From NCBI RefSeq assembly GCF_020536995.1, contig NC_068359.1, positions 72,927,758 through 72,991,757 of the forward strand: DNA of 64,000 bases, in the 5' to 3' direction. The stretch is from Dreissena polymorpha (taxonomy: Eukaryota > Mollusca > Bivalvia > Myida > Dreissenidae). A program made the position numbers and the translations under genes. The notes beneath the pieces are model-generated. The model searched no databases. It was not told where the DNA came from and was given only the letters and a program-made list of their open reading frames with translations. Positions 1 to 11,789 of the stretch are shown here, piece by piece; position 1 is the stretch's first letter; each line of letters begins with the position of its first letter.

Positions 1-177
1 GAATAATCATCAATATTAAAACAATGTGAATCATGGTCAGACTTAAGTATTTCACAAAAAAATGGAAAACAAAATGGTTGTATTTATATTGACATTAATC
101 AAGTTTGTCGCGGAATATAAGATAACACAGGATTACCATACAAAATTAAATCAGAACGAAGCATCAATCGACACGTG

Positions 178-405
178 AGCCTCGTTCTCGGAAAACTAAG
201 CTTAATACATGTGCGCCAAGTGTCATCTTGATTAGTCCGTACAGTCGGCACAGGCTTATCAGGTCTGAAACTTTTTTTGAAAGAGGCCTTTTTTAACAGA
301 AATGCAGTGTAGGCAGAATGTGTTGTCCCTGTGGACTGAAAAGGCTAATCTGATATGACAATTTATGCTAACGCATTGAGCCTCCTGAGACCATACTCAC
401 ATTTG
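178..405 (+). repeat. foldback repeat of the GCCTGTGCAG family, copy 1
   Basis: The copy starts with a diverged AGCCTCGTTCTCGGAAAACT end and contains two internal inverted segments built around 'gtgcgccaagtgtcat...cagtcggcacaggctta' and its complement. The family has inverted ends (GAGCCTCGTTCTGGGAAAAC and its complement) and behaves like a non-autonomous DNA element. It recurs eight more times in the DHX36 introns at the right of the window. This copy is among the more diverged. Confidence 0.7.
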
Positions 406-925
406 TATGTCTTTCCCTCGTGAAGCCTTTTCACAACAATATCAATACAATATCACTTCATCTTGAATTACATTCAAAGAAATAGTATCGTTGTCAATGC
501 CTGTATTTTATTGGTATACATAATACATTATATGTGTGCCAGCGCTCATCAGTTATTTATTAATCAAATAATGGAATTTTAACAAGGTCATGTTATTTGA
601 CTTCCTTGTTTCACTCCGCAAATATTTCGCGAATGTAATTCTGGTTACCATCGCTTCAGATTGCGCTTTTTATTTATTCTAACATTGCACGACATTAAAC
701 TGTGGGAACCCCCCCCCCCCCCCATTGCAAGTGCTACCAAAATTTGACAGTTGATCGACGGTCACCATAGTTGATCGACAGTCACCATAAAAACTTCCCA
801 TCAGATCTCTGAAATGCATAGCTTACACACCTACATAAATTACATTTGACAATATAATGTGTAAACAAACATCGGAATAGCGCTCCATTGGTCGTTGTCG
901 TCTCGGGTACTACTGAAAAGTACCC
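406..925. other. gene-free stretch with a poly-C run
   Basis: No splice-bounded exon or recognisable protein is visible. The only distinct feature is a run of 14 C residues at 710-723, a likely length-variable homopolymer. Confidence 0.5.
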
Positions 926-1055
926 CAGGTACTCTAAGAATACTACAATGTACCTCGGGCACGGAAAAAACGTTTTAAGGCATCCGACCATACCCCGGAG
1001 TAGTTTTGAGTATATTGTCCGTGCCCCGGGTACATTGTAGTATACTTCAGAGTAC
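926..1055. repeat. inverted repeat (hairpin) around GTACCTCGGGCACGG
   Basis: The ~38-bp arm at 926-963 (ggtactctaagaatactac...) is the reverse complement, with a few mismatches, of 1017-1055 (tccgtgccccgggtacatt...). The ~52-bp loop holds 'aaaaacgttttaaggcatcc'. It looks like a small foldback element. No target-site duplication could be assigned. Confidence 0.65.
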
Positions 1056-1403
1056 ACGCGCTTCTTTAAAAAGTTCCTGAGCCGAAAATGACAAATCGGC
1101 CTAAAAAGTGTTTCATTTCACAATAAAGCGGTTAAAGGCTAAATCGAATTCATTTGCGAAATGCTTACATCGTTGTTATTTAAGGTTATGTGAACTTTAA
1201 GCTAAACATATTAGCAAAATATTTAATCTTTTTGCTTTAAAAGAGACATAATTCTAGATAGATTAACATTTCTGATGCCTGTTTAATGAACATACTGCGT
1301 TTTGATTCATAGACAAGGATAACTAGAATAATCATCAATATTAAAACAATGTGAACGCTGGTCAGACTTAAGAATTTCACAACAAATGGGAAACAAAATG
1401 GTT

Positions 1404-4280
1404 ATCAAATTGTACCATCATTATGTGTATTGTATGACAATTTGAAAAAAATGTCAAGGTATTGCTCGATTCATTTTATCATTTCGATTCGCTATACGCG
1501 CTGCATGTCAAGAATGTATATTGACGTACTTCTATAGCCATTGATTTCTTTCATAAAATTATAATGTATTTATTTAAAGCATAACCTAAATATTCACGTC
1601 TCGGGTAGACTTTCGACACGCGGTTAGCTTCAGCTAACATTTCAGTAAGGTACAACATGTTCTCTTAAGTTCACCTAACAAAGGCGGGTGTTTTAGACGA
1701 TGTATCACTAAACGATTTCCACAAACTCCATGCTCCCTTGTGCATATAATGATAAGGGGTTATTTTTTATTGAAAATGGGGCCTTTGGTGTAAACGCAAT
1801 CGATTATGGCGATATCTGAATCAATCAGTCAACGGTGCGGCTAATGCACCACTGAACTCATACAGAAAACCAGCGCCTAGTTTTTTGCGTGACGATTCCA
1901 TTTGATCAGTACTCAGTGTTTGCACAATTGAAGCCAATTAATAGAGTTGTATAAGACAAGAGAAAGACTGGTTTGCAGCTTTGCGGGAACGATACCGAAA
2001 ATACATGTTCTCACGCAAGCACCGTCCAATTAAAAAGTATGTTTTCAAGGTTCTATAAAAGCGAACCTTGAATAACCACAGGCAATGCTGTGTACAATGA
2101 CCTGTTTTGATCTCGTTGCTCTTAATAATTGCTGTAATTCTAGGTGAATGTTATATTGACTTTGTGTGTTTATGATTTCCAAATAATTGTATTCGACTTA
2201 TGTTATCTGTTAGTCCTTATATTGCTTTTAGTAGATGCTGGGATAACTAAGGAAGCAAAACACTCGACCAGCGCAGGGCTTTCGGCGGTCTGTTTAGAGT
2301 GACGATGCTTAATCTGCTATCATGTGAAATACCAATATAACAGCTGTTTCTGAGAAATCACACTTTCATAACAGAATTTCTTCGGTTGCAGGAGTTAAGT
2401 TTGACGAAACATAAGATAAAAATTCATTTAAAATAGCTCAATATACATATATTTACATAACCAATTTCAGTTGTAAAAAGCATGTCAGTACAAAGTCCGT
2501 AATTTATTGTCTTTGTTTACTTTTATAGAGTTCTTGTGCTGCAGCTTTGTTTTTTAATCAATCAAATGAACCCCAAATCATCGTCAAAGCACAATCTATT
2601 TACTATAGCGGCGTATGAATGTCATGCTCTTGTAAATTGTAGTGCTTGAAGAAGACAACAAACCAGTCTAAAAAATATACCCACCTTATACGCCTAATGA
2701 GAGTTCTTGTCGTCTTTGGCGAGTTTTAGTCCTCGCATATTGTAACTGTAGCGCATAGTCGTTTTGGTGCTTTTCTAACCAGCTAACAAATCAGAGACGA
2801 AAACACGCCAGAAAATATGCACACACATTACAGTTATGGTCGTCTTTAATTATGCGTGTATTCCGATTTAAATAGATGCGTTTTGTAAGACACACTTTAT
2901 AGACTTCCAGTTCTATAAAAACGAAACTACTTTAGAATCCGTAAATAAATCATGCGGTTGGTGAAATACGGTATCGCTAGTGTACACTTATTTAGAAAAT
3001 AGTTCTTCTATATATTGATTGTAATGGATTATCTTGCCGTCAGTTTGATCAAAAGAACTTATGGCTGGGTGAACGATGCATATAATTTATTAAATGCAAT
3101 TGTAACGATAAATTTAAGTATCAAGTTAACGGCATTTTTGTAAGCTATAAGAAAAGCAACCTTTTGCGCTACTTTGTTGTAGTGGTTTCTAGCATAATGC
3201 ATCTTGCCCTTCACGAAAAAATGCCACTCATGTCTAATGTAAATATTTTGAATAACAACGTCTATCATTGATTGTAATGGTGTTCTTTCAAACGTGTATG
3301 CCATTGTCTTTTTAACCATGATCAACGTAGACATCAAAAATAACATATTTTATATAGCACAACGAATGTAATTAATTGTGCGGGTATGACCTTTATCGGG
3401 TGACAAAGTGCTGCACCGGTCGCATTGCCATCGACGCTCAGTGATTTAAATTTTGCTTCTTGTCTTGTTGTTTTCGTTATCGTTCAAATAAAATAGCCGC
3501 ACCGTTACATTGAAAGTTTAGACTAGGTCTCTAATTTTAAATGCGATTGATGAGTAAAACAAATGTAAATGTATTGTCATGCTTTGTTCGAACCAGGCTG
3601 TCGGCCAATTTCACTTCGTTAAACACGGATCATATAATAGGCCGTCGTTTTGATTACTGTCATCTTGATTATTACTACGGGATGTTCAAACGGAATCAGT
3701 TCGAATCGTTTAATATGGAACGGTATTTAGGTAAAAATGTCTTTCTTCTTCACGACCTAGTAATGATTCTTGATGGTACTTTCAATTTGTATGTTGACAC
3801 CTTTTCATGATTGATGGCTTTTACATCGTGCCTGGTGACGAATGTCTTTTTACATTCGGCTGAATGGTATTATTCCTGCGAATAGATGTAACATTCTTGA
3901 TTGTAAATTGCATGCTGGGTATGTGTAAGTTGGTTTAACGCGATGGCAAGATGTGAATTTCATCCAAGCACAGAACATCATTCAACATTCACGATACTAT
4001 GATGTCAATTGAGATTTGCTTTGAAGTGCTACGAACGACTACACAAATTTACGACGTATAACGGAATGTTTATGTTATGGCAGACGCCGCCCATTTAAAT
4101 ATAATTGGTTGGTCCTTATTTTGAAAGGTAAAGTAGATTATCTACTTAAGTAGAGAAAACTTACAGCACTATCGTCTGGATATGTATTTTAAAACTAAGT
4201 ATTTTCTGTGTTTTATTTTACTTTTAGATTCAACCTGTAATTGCTTGTTTCCATCTACATGTGCCTACAAATCTATTTAA
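1404..4280. other. gene-free AT-rich stretch
   Basis: Open frames of 60-95 residues occur here (for example an 89-residue frame at 3541-3810 on the plus strand). None has a recognisable domain, good splice sites or a plausible neighbour, so none is called. I see no repeat structure strong enough to report. Confidence 0.45.
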
Positions 4281-4289
4281 AAATTGTTG

Positions 4290-5385
4290 TCCCTGCCAAA
4301 GGCGGATGGATATTGTTTTGTCGTTGTCCATCCGTCCGCCGTTCGTCCTTCCGTCCGTGTTTGTCAAGATCTGTTTCTCGGTAACTTGCATGGGATAGAA
4401 TGAAACTTAAAAATGAATGTGTTTTATCGCCCTGTGAGTCGCCCTTGATGCATCTGCGCGTTTTCGCACGTGAGCGATTCACCCACCAATTTGAAAGCTG
4501 CGCTATGCGAGAGGCGGCCGATTCTCCGCAACCGCTAATGTTCGACTGGTCGCCGCCCGGCTTCGGTTTAAAGACCTCGTCGAGCAGGCAAGACAAGTCA
4601 AGGCTCTCCGTATCGAAGGCACGGAAGCCGTGTCCGACTGAGCATCTCGGGACCGACTAGTCCTAGTCCCGTTCGCACCGCCGACGGCAGGTCTGTAGTT
4701 TCTTCCCGCTGGCCGGGTGTATATTCGACCAGGACCACTGCGAGCCGCTTCGGCGGCCGAGCTTCTTGCCTTTGCCAAGGGTTTCTTCATGCTGGTCTCC
4801 CCCGCTGGAAGGGCCCGGTTATGGCTCGCTCTTTACAAGCGCCCGATGTCCCTGCTCTCGAACACCTTCCCGCGACGATCAGCTTCTGTCCGAAAGAGTA
4901 GGAACCTCGCAAGAGAAAAATCTTTTGTGTTCCACCATATATGTAGAAATGTTTTCGTGTCCACCGGTACCGTCCTAACTGGGATTCTACCCACTCATCG
5001 GGACTGTCGCCCTTGACGATACACGGAAGTCGCAGCCACCGAGAGATTATCGGCCGAGAACAAACCTTCGAAAGCCACCGCTGAGACGAGGACCTTCGGC
5101 CGCGTACGCCGGCTTGGCCCGCCATGTTCGACAGGGCGTCCGCGGTCCCAACGCGAGACAAACGGCCCCATGGGTCCCGAGCGAGACAGCTCAGCGATCA
5201 GGCATCGCGAGCTCGGTAGCCCGACTAGGCCCGCGAAACCAACCCTTCCATAAGCTCATCCCGGCTACAGCCGCCGTTCACCCGCGCTCGGCGAGAATCA
5301 GCCCAGAGTTCAGGCCTCGTGAGCTCGGTAGCCCGGCCCGCGCGAAGAGACCCGCGAGACGATCCCTACAAAACCTGTTTATATG
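4290..5385. other. GC-rich island of unknown identity
   Basis: This block is strikingly GC- and CpG-rich against AT-rich surroundings, with sharp edges. It starts after a GTCCATCCGTCCGCC-type stretch and ends just before 'tgtttatatgcaaatag'. The phrase GAGCTCGGTAGCCCG occurs twice (about 5209 and 5327). Several overlapping open frames exist on both strands, which is expected from GC richness alone, and none shows a recognisable domain. I could not match it to 18S, 5.8S or 28S rRNA by eye. A transposable element interior, a ribosomal spacer fragment or a host CpG island remain possible. Confidence 0.5.
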
Positions 5386-5621
5386 CAAATAGTCTAGAGA
5401 ATTCTGAAAGTTTATACGTACGGTTCTGTGGCAATGGGGTTTGAGCTATTTTATAAATATAAGGTCGATATACAATGTACATCGGTATATTATGTCTAAG
5501 AACTGCGATTATTCGGATAAAGGATGAGCCACACTTCCTACAAACAAGATCCGTTATGTCCACAGGCGCTTGATGACACTATTGTTTTTTTTATTTTTTT
5601 ATTTTCAGTTACCCGTTGTTT

Positions 5622-5788
5622 ATTATAATGCACACTTACTAAATCAATACAAAATTTTCCGACAAAACGTCTTCTTAAAAAAGATAGTTCGACTATGTAT
5701 ATAGATCTATATACATAGTAGAACTATCTTTTTTAAGAAGACGTTGTGTCGGAAGATTTGTATTGATTTAGTATGTGTGCATTATAAT
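5622..5788. repeat. near-perfect palindrome, ~83-bp arms, no loop
   Basis: The sequence from ATTATAATGCACAC at 5622 reads through to ATAGATCTAT at 5701-5710 and then returns as its own reverse complement to 5788. There are only a handful of mismatches and a one-base indel. There is essentially no spacer, unlike ordinary inverted-repeat transposons. A template switch or hairpin-mediated inverted duplication explains it best. Confidence 0.85.
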
Positions 5789-5793
5789 GCCCT

Positions 5794-8383
5794 CAATAAA
5801 ATACATGTATATTTCTGGAATACCAACTGCAACTTACCAATATATATAAAAACATTCACGGCAGTAAATTTCGTGTGTATCCAGTAGGCCTAATGTCTTT
5901 ACTGTCAAAAATAAACGTTTTAAGTATTTAGTTTCATATATCAACAGTAACTAATTCAGTTTTTTCAGAACAGTATTCAAAATCGTTCGAATGTTTTCTC
6001 CTTTTTCCGAAAAGCAATTTATTCAACGAACAGAATGTAAACGTGCTCCAACTGCTGTCATAGTTTGGTAACTTGCATTCTGCTTAGTTGTATTCTGGTT
6101 ACTGCCTGTTGCTAACTGCCGTTGTTAATGACGCTTAGTGGCAGAACCGATTATGACTGGTTTCATCATGACTGTTGCAGTTTTATCACGTTTGTTTGAT
6201 TTTAGAAGAACACATTAACCCAGTTATGTTAGCGTCTAGAAAAAAAGGCCTTGGCAAACAGCGTAGACCCAGATGAGACGCCGCATGATGTAAGAAATAT
6301 TCTAAATATAGAAATAATTATACTAGACATCCCTAATTGTGGAAATAAATTAGAAGGATTGGAGAGTCCACTAGGCATTAATGGATTAAAAGAACAGATT
6401 AATGGCAGTGAAAATATGTGCTGATTGATAATGAATCAGGAATAATGAACAAACAGATATTGGATAGTCACCAAGCATGTTGCAACACTCATCAAGTATA
6501 AACGAATAGACAACAAGCATGTTTGAATTGTCATGCAGCATATTAGAATTTATATCAGTCATAATCTAAATATTCGCCAGGAATAATGTATTTTTTACCT
6601 TAATATCAGTCCATAGTTTTACACATTATGCTTGACTTATTGTCAACCTTGACTTATTGTGTGTACGGAAATCGAAATTTAATTAAAAATGGTTGGCAAA
6701 AGTTTTAAACTGATCCGTTTTCTAGTGGTAAGATACTGGCACGAAAACCCAAGGATCTCAGGTTCGTTAACCCGCTCAACCCTTACCTACTTAAGCGAAC
6801 ATCTGATGAGACTTCCACCCAAGATGCGGTTTATAAGATGTTTTACACCGGGCATATACAATCCAAGATCGTCTCTGAAACGGAACGTCTCTGGCAATAT
6901 GGGAGAATGTTGGCGCACATGAAAACACCATACTACGCAAACTAAAAACCGCATCGTTGCGATGGTTGTCCCTACTCGTTACCTTAATGTAAGATTAGAC
7001 ACTTATGTAAAATTTATGTAAGCGTTGTTGCCACCACTCTTGTAAACTGATTATCTGCTATTTACCACCGTCGAAAAATACGGTAAATGTGTGTGGGTGT
7101 TGTAAAATTTAGTTAATCCTTCCGTGCCTGAGGCTGCGTTATTTGAAGACCTAGAAGGCGGTTCCAGCTTTACTTTCATATGAACGTAATAGGCTTTCGA
7201 CAGGTGTGACGCTTTTTGTATTATAGCTGCAACTCCCCTAGATTTAGCGTTTTTACTTAATCCTGTCCTGTATGAAGTGGGAATTGACCGTAAGAAGCGC
7301 GTCTACCAACCACTGCGTTGACCGGGCAACCTACAAGGTAAATATTTCGTTATCACTACATTAAACACCGTGTGAGAAAAGACTTCATCCGGTATGTTCT
7401 ACAGTTAATTACAACAAACCACTTTGAACAATTTAAAATTCTTTAAAATCCCAAGATAAGTAGATCCGGATTATGTACAGCTAATAGCTGGCATACCGGT
7501 AATTAAGTGGTTTTTTATGATAATTAATAATCCCCTTACGACTTTTGAAATTAAACGACACATTTACATACTGTTCAAAAGTGTACATGTATATAAATAT
7601 ATTTTTAATTTGCCCGATGGCGGCACATGAAACCACTTCATTATGTGTTTCCTTTCCGTGCTGTCTTGGACGTTTTGTTAATCGAATCGCCCGACGATGT
7701 TTTAAAACTGTAAAAGCATGTAGTTCGTAAAGCTTACAATGTTAAATCCCACTTCATGTATATGTATCGACGGTCTGTAAAACAACAATCTGTTGAAAGT
7801 TTCGAACTAAAACGTTATCTACGTTCCCAATTGCAATGAACCAATTAAAACAGTTCTAGTGCTTAGAAGTTGTAAGTACACAGTCAGTATGCTCAAATTA
7901 AGAGTACAGTATGGTTAAAAATGATAGGAATTGTCATTTTCTATAAATACGTTACCGTTTGCCATTTGTTCCTCTTTGATCGTGCCATAATGATCTTATT
8001 AAATTAAGTCGATCCTCATCCGCAGCGGATAATAATTATCATCAATTTATGAAATTGCTTTTCGTCGATGATATCTGTCATTATAATACACACTATATTA
8101 AACGGCAAACAAACTGATAAAGATCGGGCAGATTCCATTAAGGATATTGACTCATTCGGTAGTTCCCACGAGTAATTCGGCAATTCCAAAAGGACTGCGT
8201 GTAATGCTTATAAAACGACGTCGCACTCTGACAATGACCGACTTAGCAAGCAATGTCACGTTTAATTATTTGTAACAATCATTAAATGAGTTGTTGATAT
8301 AATAATAATCGTGGGTTAATCGTAGAAAATCGTGCGCTGGGACATACACGGACAAAAGTATAGCATTTAATCTGTAGTTAATG
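5794..8383. other. gene-free stretch
   Basis: No exon with conserved protein content is visible on either strand. Around 6720-6775 a weak tRNA-promoter-like phrase (TAGTGGTAAGATACTGG, then AGGTTCGTTAACCC) could be the head of an old SINE, but the rest of the body is not recognisable. Confidence 0.4.
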
Positions 8384-9490
8384 GATTACACTTGGAGACT
8401 TTACTAACGCAACACTTTTTAAACTTGAATATCTCAGTTATAAGCCAAGATTTTGATTTTAAATTTTACGTATCATCATTTGACTACATTCTGAGCAAGC
8501 TCACGATTAAATCATTCAGCCGTGACGATCGGACGCTTTATGCCTCAGTCACAAATAATCCGGTCGCCGGCCGATGTGTCCGATCTCCAGGCATCGGGAC
8601 GACTGGACACGTCGGAACCGTCCGCCGTCCGATGAGCAACAAAGTTTAAAACCTCAGTCACAAATAGACACCGATCACCGTCCGATCAGCGGCCGTCGTT
8701 TTATTCCGCTCATCGGGCTGGCGCCGGCCGAAGATCGCACGCACATCGGGTCATTTTGTAGCACCGGGGGGCGTCCGGATGATTTTTTTTATATCACAGT
8801 TTGTTTTACTCGACATCGGGCCCGGGAAGGAATCGAGTTGAGATCGAAAAAAGATTGGACGATCTACGAACGGTTATCGCCCGGCATGCGCCCGACATCG
8901 GATTCATTGTACGTGTATCATAACGAGCATCGTCCGGCGTCCGTCGGGCATCGTGCGGAGGCCCTCCGGCAATCAGACGGTCGCCGGCCGATGTATATGC
9001 CTCTGGGAAATACCTCTACTTTTGCCGATACACGTTCAATTAATCCGATGTCGGGCGATCGCCGGGCGAAACCCGTGCGTTGATCAGCCGATCTTGTTTC
9101 GATCTCAACTCGATTTCTTCCCGGGCCCGACGTCGGGTAAAATTTTAAGTGATACTTAAAATTAATCCGGACGCCGCCCGATGCTACAAATTGGCCCGGT
9201 TTCCGTGCGATCATCGGCCGGTCGCCAGCCCGATGAGCGGAAAAATACGTCGGCCGCTGATCGGACGGTGATCGGTGTCTATTTGTGACTGAGGTATTAG
9301 CACTTGGTGTATGCATTGTTTCATCTGTTTGCACGTGGAAATGGTGAACCGCAATATTATTCTAAATTTATTTCAATATCATCATTTAAGGTGGGTTTTT
9401 ACATCAGGATAACATAAAACTAGTTTTTAAAAATGTATGGCTCATGTGAATATTTAAGAGCGCAACCGCGCATTTTGGCAAATTGCATGT
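8384..9490 (+). repeat. ~350-bp repeat R, copy A, interrupted by an inverted-repeat element
   Basis: The repeat runs from TACACTTGGAGACTTTACTA at 8384 to the TTA at 8538-8540, resumes at TTAGCACTTGG (9297) and continues to GCATGTTACC near 9487. The two parts together match the uninterrupted inverted copy C at 44,332-44,682, including its stretch 'cgtggaaatggtgaa'. A third, partial copy B follows at about 9500-9653 in the same orientation. The family is not recognised. Tandem A-B placement plus inverted C is compatible with a satellite-like or terminal repeat of a larger element. Confidence 0.75.
8541..9296. mobile_element. GC-rich inverted-repeat element, PIF/Harbinger-like, TTA duplication
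   Basis: The ends are TGCCTCAGTCACAAATA on the left and the complement of TACCTCAGTCACAAATAG on the right. TTA at 8538-8540 is repeated at 9297-9299, and removing the insert restores repeat R. A second, better-paired left arm begins at 8650 and pairs with the right end for more than 40 bp (…CCGATCACCGTCCGATCAGC…), so the left end is itself duplicated. The interior is rich in GATCGG and GCCGGCCGATG. No transposase is encoded. The 3-bp TTA duplication is typical of PIF/Harbinger non-autonomous elements; that assignment is inference. Confidence 0.7.
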
Positions 9491-9499
9491 TACCGGCAA

Positions 9500-9653
9500 G
9501 TGTATTGGAGACTTTTCTAACGCATCACTTTTAAAACTGTAATATCTCTCGTATAAGTTAAGAATTTTATTCAAAGTTGTAGATATGATCATTTGACTAC
9601 ATTCGGTGCAAGCTAACGATAAAATTTATCATCCGTGACGATCGGACGCTTTA
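9500..9653 (+). repeat. repeat R, copy B (truncated)
   Basis: This begins with TTGGAGACTTTTCTAACGC directly after copy A and stops at CGCTTTA, where the LINE tail begins. Its stop point coincides with the insertion point of the inverted-repeat element in copy A. Confidence 0.7.
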
Positions 9654-11678
9654 ACAGAACAGAACAGAACAACTCTTTATTTTCACCCAAGTATACAAGG
9701 TATACAATAAGGGCAACATGACAAAAACAGGTTTTAACAGTATTATCCGGTTCAAGTTGATCAGCTATAGCATGCATAATGTAAACATATAATACAATAC
9801 TATAATACACAATACAAAGGGAAACTATTAAGTGGAGTGTTCAAACACAATCAATTTTAACTAGTTTGTTGGGAGGGGGGGAGTGGATATGTCTTTACAT
9901 GTATATATACAATAGTTATATATCGAGATGACGAATCCGGCAGACAATGATGAAAACAGAAAATGGGAAGTCTTTTTTAGGTATTGGGCTTTATAAGTAG
10001 ATTTAATTCAATGTCAATCACTAGTAGTCGTAGTCAGGTGTAACCTGAGTTTATTTTTCGAGAGAGAGAGAGAAATGTCCACAGTTGCGATATTTGAATA
10101 ATATGTACACTATACATAATAAACAATTTACATACACAGAGCAATGCAATACAACACAGATTTTATACTGTATATTGTCGGGAGGCATATTAGCAAAATA
10201 ACATTTGCTGTGAATAGCAATTAACACCGACATTTATGGATAGCTTTCATTTTATTTACATTAGCTATGTTTATTATGTACATTTTTATCCGATGTTGGC
10301 AAACATACAGTTTGATTCTAAGAAAAAAAAGGATAACTTAAATACAGCCGCAAAAACATAAACATAGAAAGGCAGTATAGTAGCGTATAGCCCGTTCCGG
10401 GAATAATTGATTTGTTCGTTCGCGCTTTAGAGTAACGAGTGCAAAAAAAGAACACCTGAAGACGAACTCGTGACAGCAATTATCGGATAAAATTAAGCTA
10501 AAGGATGGAACGTACCGTTAAAGCGCCAGGTAAGCAGGTAATTTATTTATTAACTAAGCTTAGTAAGTAAATTGGTGTACGGTATCATTTAATAGTCTAC
10601 TATTTAACTGTCTTTGTTAAGCAGATAAATCTGGATCTGGATCTGGATGTGTACGTCGAAGAAACCAATTCTGGCTTTAACTCGACGGTGGTGGAGTGCG
10701 CGATAGATGCACTATAGCTGTTTAAATACACTGTCTTTGAAAATGTCTATAGTTGACGAGTTCACAATGTCATCACTAAGTTTATTCCAGTCAATCACAG
10801 TTTTTACAAAGAATGAATTTTTAAAAAGAACAGTTTTTGATGGAATAGTTTCAAAACACTTGGAGTTATTGTTCACAAAGTTACACACAATGTTTTGGTG
10901 AATATAGCCCTCGTATTGTTTAGCCCTTATAGTACGTTTAGGCCTTAGTGGCTTAAGGTATCGTTCAATGGGAATGGCCGGTACGTGCCCTTCCACCACC
11001 TTGTACAATAGTGTCAACCTTTGGGCGCGCCGTCTGTCTTGGAGTGGTGGGAGTTCCAGCGTTTGGAGCATTTCGGTCACACAGCCAGGCTGTCTGGAGC
11101 GGTAGTCTCTGGTTATGAACCTTGCAGCTGATCGCTGGATACCCTCTAGGCGGTCAATGTCAGATTGGTGAAAAGGATCCCAAACCACACTGGCATATTC
11201 TAGTTTGGAGCGGACTAGTGCTAGGAAGGCATTTTTGCGGCATTCTAGAGGGCAGTGACTGAGGTTTCTTCTTAGGAATCCTAGAGTGGAGTTAGCTCGC
11301 TTTGTTATGTTGGTTATATAAGTTTTCCATTCCAAGTCTTCAGATAAGGTGATCCCAAGGTAGGGGTTTTCTTGAACTCTTTTGAGGATTTCTTTGTTGA
11401 TATTGTAAAAATAGCTAGATTTGTGTTTGGAGCTTAGAAGGTAGCATTTCTTTCCGTTAAATTCCATCCCCCATTCGTTGGCCCATTTGTGGAGGTTGTC
11501 TAGGTCATTTTGAAGAATTTCATGATCTTTGAATGTGTTTATGGGTCTATAGAGGAGGCAGTCATCTGCGAAGAGTCTAATCTGGGACTTCACCCTCTCT
11601 GGTAGGTCGTTGATGTGACACAGAAATAGCAACGGTCCTAGCACTGTCCCTTGAGGAACTCCGGAGCCTACTGGAACA
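9654..11678 (-). mobile_element. 3' half of a CR1/Jockey-like LINE (LINE-1 of this window), split by the giant transposon
   Basis: On the minus strand an open frame runs from the element boundary at 11,678 to a stop at 10,712. It carries reverse-transcriptase motifs SGVPQGTVLGPLLF, LFADDCLLY and YLGITLSEDL, and a C-terminal 'LEYASVVWDPF' thumb segment typical of CR1/L2/Jockey LINEs. The 3' untranslated part reaches a short (TGTTC)n-type tail at 9654-9675, also typical of CR1-like elements. The 5' half lies 27.8 kb away at 39,496-41,090 in the same orientation. The reading frame is uninterrupted in this half, so the copy was probably young when it was split. Confidence 0.88.
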
Positions 11679-11748
11679 TATCGCGTACCATTTGGGTCAA
11701 AAGTCAACAAGACCTACTAGGTTAAAAGAAAATGTACGTCGACGTACA
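11679..11748 (+). repeat. left terminal inverted repeat of the giant transposon
   Basis: Seventy bases starting TATCGCGTACCATTTGGG and ending in the first TGTACGTCGACGTACA palindrome. The match to the right end fails only at positions 4, 37 and 49. GGAACA immediately precedes it. Confidence 0.93.
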
Positions 11749-11789
11749 AAAATTGTACGTCGACGTACAAAATTGTACGTCGACGTACA
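11733..11789. promoter_or_regulatory. three copies of palindrome TGTACGTCGACGTACA (left end)
   Basis: Perfect 16-bp palindromes at 11,733-11,748, 11,754-11,769 and 11,774-11,789 are separated by 4-5 A/T bases, so their starts lie about two helical turns apart. The first overlaps the inner end of the terminal repeat. The same word clusters only at the other end of the element. Likely transposase-binding sites, by analogy with subterminal repeats of other DNA transposons; that role is inferred. Confidence 0.85.

Larger units (their letters stand above)
1..1403. repeat. direct repeat pair at 1-78 and 1326-1403
   Basis: The first ~78 bases of the window recur almost unchanged at 1326-1403; both begin GAATAATCATCAATATTAAA and differ by a few substitutions. 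Both copies are in the same orientation. The intervening 1.25 kb shows no coding exon. This could be a segmental tandem duplication cut by the window edge, or two copies of a short dispersed repeat. Confidence 0.75.

Noticed and set aside
3541-3810. 89-residue protein on the plus strand
   Set aside because: No known domain, no splice sites or conserved neighbour; length is expected by chance here.
4290-5385. Ribosomal RNA gene
   Set aside because: GC-rich but no conserved small- or large-subunit core sequence could be recognised.
4273-5392. Cluster of overlapping open frames of 70-124 residues
   Set aside because: Caused by GC richness; no domain, no splice evidence, and frames on both strands overlap freely.
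8574-9334. 169- and 138-residue frames
   Set aside because: They lie in the GC-rich inverted-repeat element and are mirror images of its arms.
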